DNA from: Procambarus clarkii
Lineage: Eukaryota > Arthropoda > Malacostraca > Decapoda > Cambaridae
Direction: 5' to 3'
NCBI RefSeq assembly: GCF_040958095.1
Contig: NC_091219.1
Coordinates: forward strand, 26,817,023 to 26,881,022
Length of the DNA stretch: 64,000 nt
This document shows, piece after piece, positions 60,501-64,000 of this stretch. Position 1 is the first letter of the stretch. Each line of letters begins with the position of its first letter. The position numbers were made by a program, and so were the translations under genes. Under the pieces are notes generated by a model. That model saw nothing but the letters and a program-made list of their open reading frames with translations, searched no databases and was not told the origin of the DNA.

Positions 60501-63172
60501 CCAAAAGGAGAATGACGATCCTTGACTTGTTGAGGGTCACTGCTCACTTTGCCATTCAGTATTTTTGGATGATCACTATGTTTATTGTTTGCCAGATAGC
60601 AAATCATTCATGGCATGTTTCTTTGAATCTCTAGGACACATACTGACATTTCCATATCCATCTGTAATTTAGGGATTGGATGGTAAGCCTAGTTGGTCAC
60701 ATATACTGTACTACTATTTGGCGTTTTCCCTTCTGGCTGAATATTCTCAAGATTTACTGATAACCGGAGATTCTGTTTTTTTGTGCTTGGCAAATTAAGC
60801 TTCAGAATCCCGGCTTTAGCAGACACAACATCTCACATAGTTTTGGCTTGTCTGGAACACCAGCACAACCACAAGTTCACCAAACTGAATACATTCTTGA
60901 CAATTTCCTGTTCGAACATTATAGCTCATAGATTTTGAAAGTCTAACTGCATACTTGTAGATTGCTACTTCTCTAAGATTTCCCCTTTGTGATGCCAGTT
61001 TGTAACACTTTGTCAGCTATCAGTCAGATGATCATCTCCTCTGATGGGGATCTGGATGCTGTAATGTTTTGTCTTTCATGGCTGCCAGATGTTTCCTGAC
61101 CCTGATGCTTCATTACAGGTGAGTCCTGCCCATTTATTTAAATTTGTTCTGCCTTCTAATTCCACTCTTGCATTTAGGAGTGAGTGAGTGGTATAGCTCA
61201 GGACTAGGGCTTTGATTGCACAGTAATGTACTGTAAATGGAAAGCTTCATTATGAGCAGTGAACAAGGTTGCCCCTATTGCTTTCCACATTTTCCTGCTT
61301 CTTCTATCCATAGATTTTTCTCTTTGTCAGGAAGTACACTGGGAGGCTTTGGTCAATGACGTTTGTTTTGGTGTTGCCATCTAGTAGCTGCCAGGCAGGC
61401 CAACTTGGCAATTGAGTGCTACTGGGTTGTTCTTGTGATGCCAAGTAAGGCTTGGAAAAGCTTTGAATATTTATGGATGAACTTTCTAGAGGTTATCTCG
61501 GACTGAATTGAATAATTCTTCGTTGACTCCTTAGCACAGTACGTGACCTGCCAGGGACATTTGGAAAGATTCATACTGCATCCATGTGGTGGTGTCTTCA
61601 CTGACTGGGCATAATACTGCTTAATTCAGCCAGAATGTATTTTGCCTCCGGAAGAAATGGAGTGGCCTGCTGGGAAAGGTGCTTTACCTATACAGTATAA
61701 TGTCTTATTTTTGTCATATTTTAATATTATTTAATTTTTTAATTTTAATTTACTTTTACTTTTCAGGGCAGTGAGAGGGAGTCATATTTTAATAGATAGT
61801 ATAGGCCGTGTTGCCTTGAGTGGTTTGCGACACAGCACCTGCATTATGGACAGCACCAGATTGCAGAAATCCGTCCATTGTTATCCTCACCAAGCTCGCT
61901 ATAATCTTAACTGGGCCAGCCCTGAATTGCTTGCACAGGTGAGGATTCATTCATATGTACATGTGTGTGCTTATTGATGTGTGCTACAAAATTTACATTG
62001 TTCTTTTTTGGCATACTTGTGACAGTATTGGCAAGGTGGTGACTTTAGCAAAGCCTTTTATACTGTGCTTCATGAATGACTGATTAGATAGGCAGAGGCT
62101 GTGTATTGGAGTGCTTTCCTAAGTTGGATAAGAGCATGGTTGTTTCAAAGGAAACAGTTAAGAGCATAAACAAACTGAAATCCTAGCGTGAAACCTATTG
62201 TTTTTAATTTCCCAATATGAAAGTAAATGTTTTACGTTATTTTTTCTTTGCTACAACATTCCAGAGCAATTCACTATACTTACTACCACAGGAAGGAAGA
62301 CAAGTGATGCATATTTGTTACTTGTATAACATAAAATTTAATTCATTACCTTTCTGTAATTCATAGTACTGTACTCTATTTATTATGAGAAGGGATACAA
62401 AAGTACAGGAGTATATATTGTCTTGGCATTAGAATTATTGTGATGTTTTTACTGTTTGCAGGATCTATATGGTTACAGTGAGAAGAGTGATGTTTACAGT
62501 GTGGGCATTGTTGTTTGTGAACTAGGCAATGGAGAAGTACCATACAGAGGAATACCTTCAACTCTTATGCTGTTAGAGAAGCTGGAAGACCGAGTGCCCT
62601 ATCTTTATGATGCATCCACCTGTCCTCAGAATGCAGAAAATGGGCAAGGTAGGTTTTATTATATTGTTAAAAGGATTGATGTTTACGAGGGTTTTTGAAA
62701 TGCCCTCGTTTCAAAGTGAGGGAGGGAGGGGTCACTAATGTATTGAAGTTGCTTGAGAATTGTGTAACTTGTGCTTTAAGCTTAAAGTATTTGATTTACA
62801 CCATCCACCTTATCTTTCCATTCTGACATGAATCAGACAGACTTGTTGATTTTGATGTGAATAATGCTGCTTAATCTGACAGGCAGTTTGTTACCATTCC
62901 CATAAATATATTTTGATTTGTAGGTATGGCGACGGATTCAGGTGTCGGTGGTAGCGTTGGCGATAACCTCACCAGTATGGCTATTTCCCAACGCCTCTTC
63001 ACAGCTGCAGCCCACAACTTTGTTGCTCAAGCTTTAGAATGCATTCCAGAAAATCGACCCTCTGCTGAAGACCTCCTACACCATCAGTTTATTAGACACA
63101 CTCGCAAGCTCAATGGGACGTTGCCACAGTTCCTCCATCCCGTTGTACCATTAACCCAGCAGACAGAGATTG
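57560..63172 (+). CDS. STRAD: STE20-related kinase adaptor (STRAD) pseudokinase, 3' end outside window
   Basis: STRAD binds MO25 and the tumour-suppressor kinase LKB1, switching LKB1 on and holding it in the cytoplasm (family knowledge). Exons: 57560-57598 (start uncertain), 57746-57964, 58085-58317, 61767-61938, 62462-62648, 62924-63172; all phases agree, giving 366 codons plus one base. Kinase-fold landmarks, numbered from the proposed Met: degenerate Gly loop [15 protein letters not shown] (46-60), VALK with Lys71, HRA in place of HRD (163-165) with His170 in place of the metal-binding Asn, GLR in place of DFG (183-185), SPE (215-217), [12 protein letters not shown], and [10 protein letters not shown]. 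Catalysis should therefore be lost. The C-terminal tail that ends in WEF in vertebrate STRADs and docks on MO25 is not in the window. The first exon is weak: frame and donor (GAG|GTAATT) fit, but the frame stays open upstream to a TTTAG site, so the true start may lie further 5'. Confidence 0.93.
58815..58905 (+). repeat. Interspersed repeat D in STRAD intron
   Basis: ggggttcagttcctgagccc, then tttgtaaccttttccactac, then gcccatgggatggatatac...cataataaatgaac; matches 10390-10475. Confidence 0.7.
58906..61766. other. Long STRAD intron 3 (remainder)
   Basis: The intron from 58318 to 61766 is 3449 bases. Several medium open frames on both strands (59106-59862 plus, 60335-60607 minus) have coding-like composition but no motif I recognise. 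The length and GC content, higher than the neighbouring introns, suggest an old, decayed transposable element. Confidence 0.4.
62020..62175 (+). mobile_element. LINE reverse transcriptase fragment in STRAD intron
   Basis: In one frame the plus strand reads [13 protein letters not shown], stop, and later [15 protein letters not shown]. These are RT motif A (DFSKAFDTV-type, with D changed to Y) and the following WIRxWLxxRxQ segment, with in-frame stops. Confidence 0.7.
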
Positions 63173-64000
63173 GTGAGGAGGAGGTTGTTTTACACAAGTT
63201 GCATATACAGTACATATTTATCGAGTATTCTTGTATGAGTTTCGTTTATAACACCCTTCAGTTATTTTGATTAATACACACGGTAGCTATTGTACCAGCA
63301 TCTTTTATGTTATTTTGAATAACTAAAGTACTCTACTAATGTTTTCAAACATTTTGGCTTACTATAGTCTTTTGTATGTCACATAGCATAGTGTATAAGA
63401 ACTTCTCATTTACCAAAACTAAAAATTAATTAAAAATATTGCTTGATTTATATACAGTATTCTGTAATTTTAAGTTTCTTTTTAAGAAAAAATGCAAATA
63501 TTTTTGAAAGAGTAAGTTGTTTGTAGTTTTAGTGGATATAAGATAAGCGAGAAGACGGGCTAAATTATTACAGTATGTAATATACTAGTACATGTATATA
63601 TATACACTGTATACACAAGCTGAGCTCTGGAACTTAGTTGCTTCCTAAGACAAAGGATCTACTGACTCTAGGACATGTCTGTTAAGGCTGAGCAGGTCAA
63701 CAATCTGTAACAATTGTTTTAATCTTTTCAAATTGGCCCTTCCTCAGTTTCCAGGAAGAGACTGGAAAATTCTGTTCATAGCTTGAGCCTGGACTCATGC
63801 TGGATTCGGGGAGTAGAAGAACTCTCGAAACCCTCTTTAGGTATGCTCCAGGTATGCCTGATATAACTGCGAGAGGGCACTTTACAGAACACTCAGGAAC
63901 CATTTTTTTTTTTCCATCATGCAAGTGGGTAGAGGAACAGATGACTGTTGACTCCTGACTCCTGTTAGTAGGCTGAGAGCTTTTCCTTTCCATACCTCAT
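63173..64000. other. STRAD: STRAD intron 6 (start) with LINE family B fragment
   Basis: Begins with the donor GTGAGG. At 63745-63870 the reverse strand carries gagggtttcgagagttcttc, tactccccgaatccag, the 5' part of the same abundant repeat found at 8889-9510. No further STRAD exon is found before the window ends. Confidence 0.6.

Noticed and set aside
63748-63851. Candidate seventh STRAD exon (good acceptor, phase-compatible, 34 open codons, GTATGC donor)
   Set aside because: The sequence is the reverse of an abundant decapod repeat (tttcgagagttcttctactc type) also represented at 8889-9510, and the peptide does not resemble the STRAD C-terminal tail.

Overview
The window looks like nuclear DNA of a decapod crustacean, most likely a crayfish or close relative (inference). 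Two conserved animal genes are split by many small introns, the sequence between them is AT-rich, and it is full of tRNA-derived SINEs, decayed non-LTR retrotransposon (LINE) 3' ends and long simple or tandem repeats of kinds I associate with decapod genomes. There is no bacterial operon, CRISPR array, rRNA gene or phage-like module.

Layout. 1-24.9 kb: no gene I can support; a minisatellite-rich block with at least eleven tandem arrays (units from about 18 to 190 bp), (GT)n and (GA)n tracts, SINEs and LINE fragments. Nearly all long open frames here are by-products of tandem repeats. 24.9-28.2 kb: AT-rich flank with tRNA-like SINEs. 28.25-42.66 kb, minus strand: a complete gene for nuclear cap-binding protein subunit 1 (NCBP1/CBP80), 16 coding exons that join in phase to 789 codons plus stop, with a TATA-like promoter near 42.77 kb. 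One intron uses a GC-AG splice pair. 43-49 kb: an (TTTA)n tract, a 31-bp minisatellite, a broken reverse transcriptase (minus), a LINE RNase H/C-terminal remnant (plus) and SINEs. 50-52 kb, minus strand: exon-like open segments with good splice sites that look like part of an unrecognised gene. 52-57.5 kb: AT-rich, with a SINE and a LINE 3' end. 57.56-63.17 kb, plus strand: most of a STRAD pseudokinase gene (STRADA/STRADB family; 6 exons), whose 3' end lies beyond the window.

The two recognised genes act separately. NCBP1 with NCBP2 binds the m7G cap of nuclear RNA. STRAD with MO25 activates the kinase LKB1. The most unusual signals are a cluster of near-perfect short-spacer palindromes in NCBP1 introns and one SINE, which look like replication template-switch scars; the GC-AG intron; higher-order structure in two minisatellites; and the unrecognised minus-strand exons at 50-52 kb.
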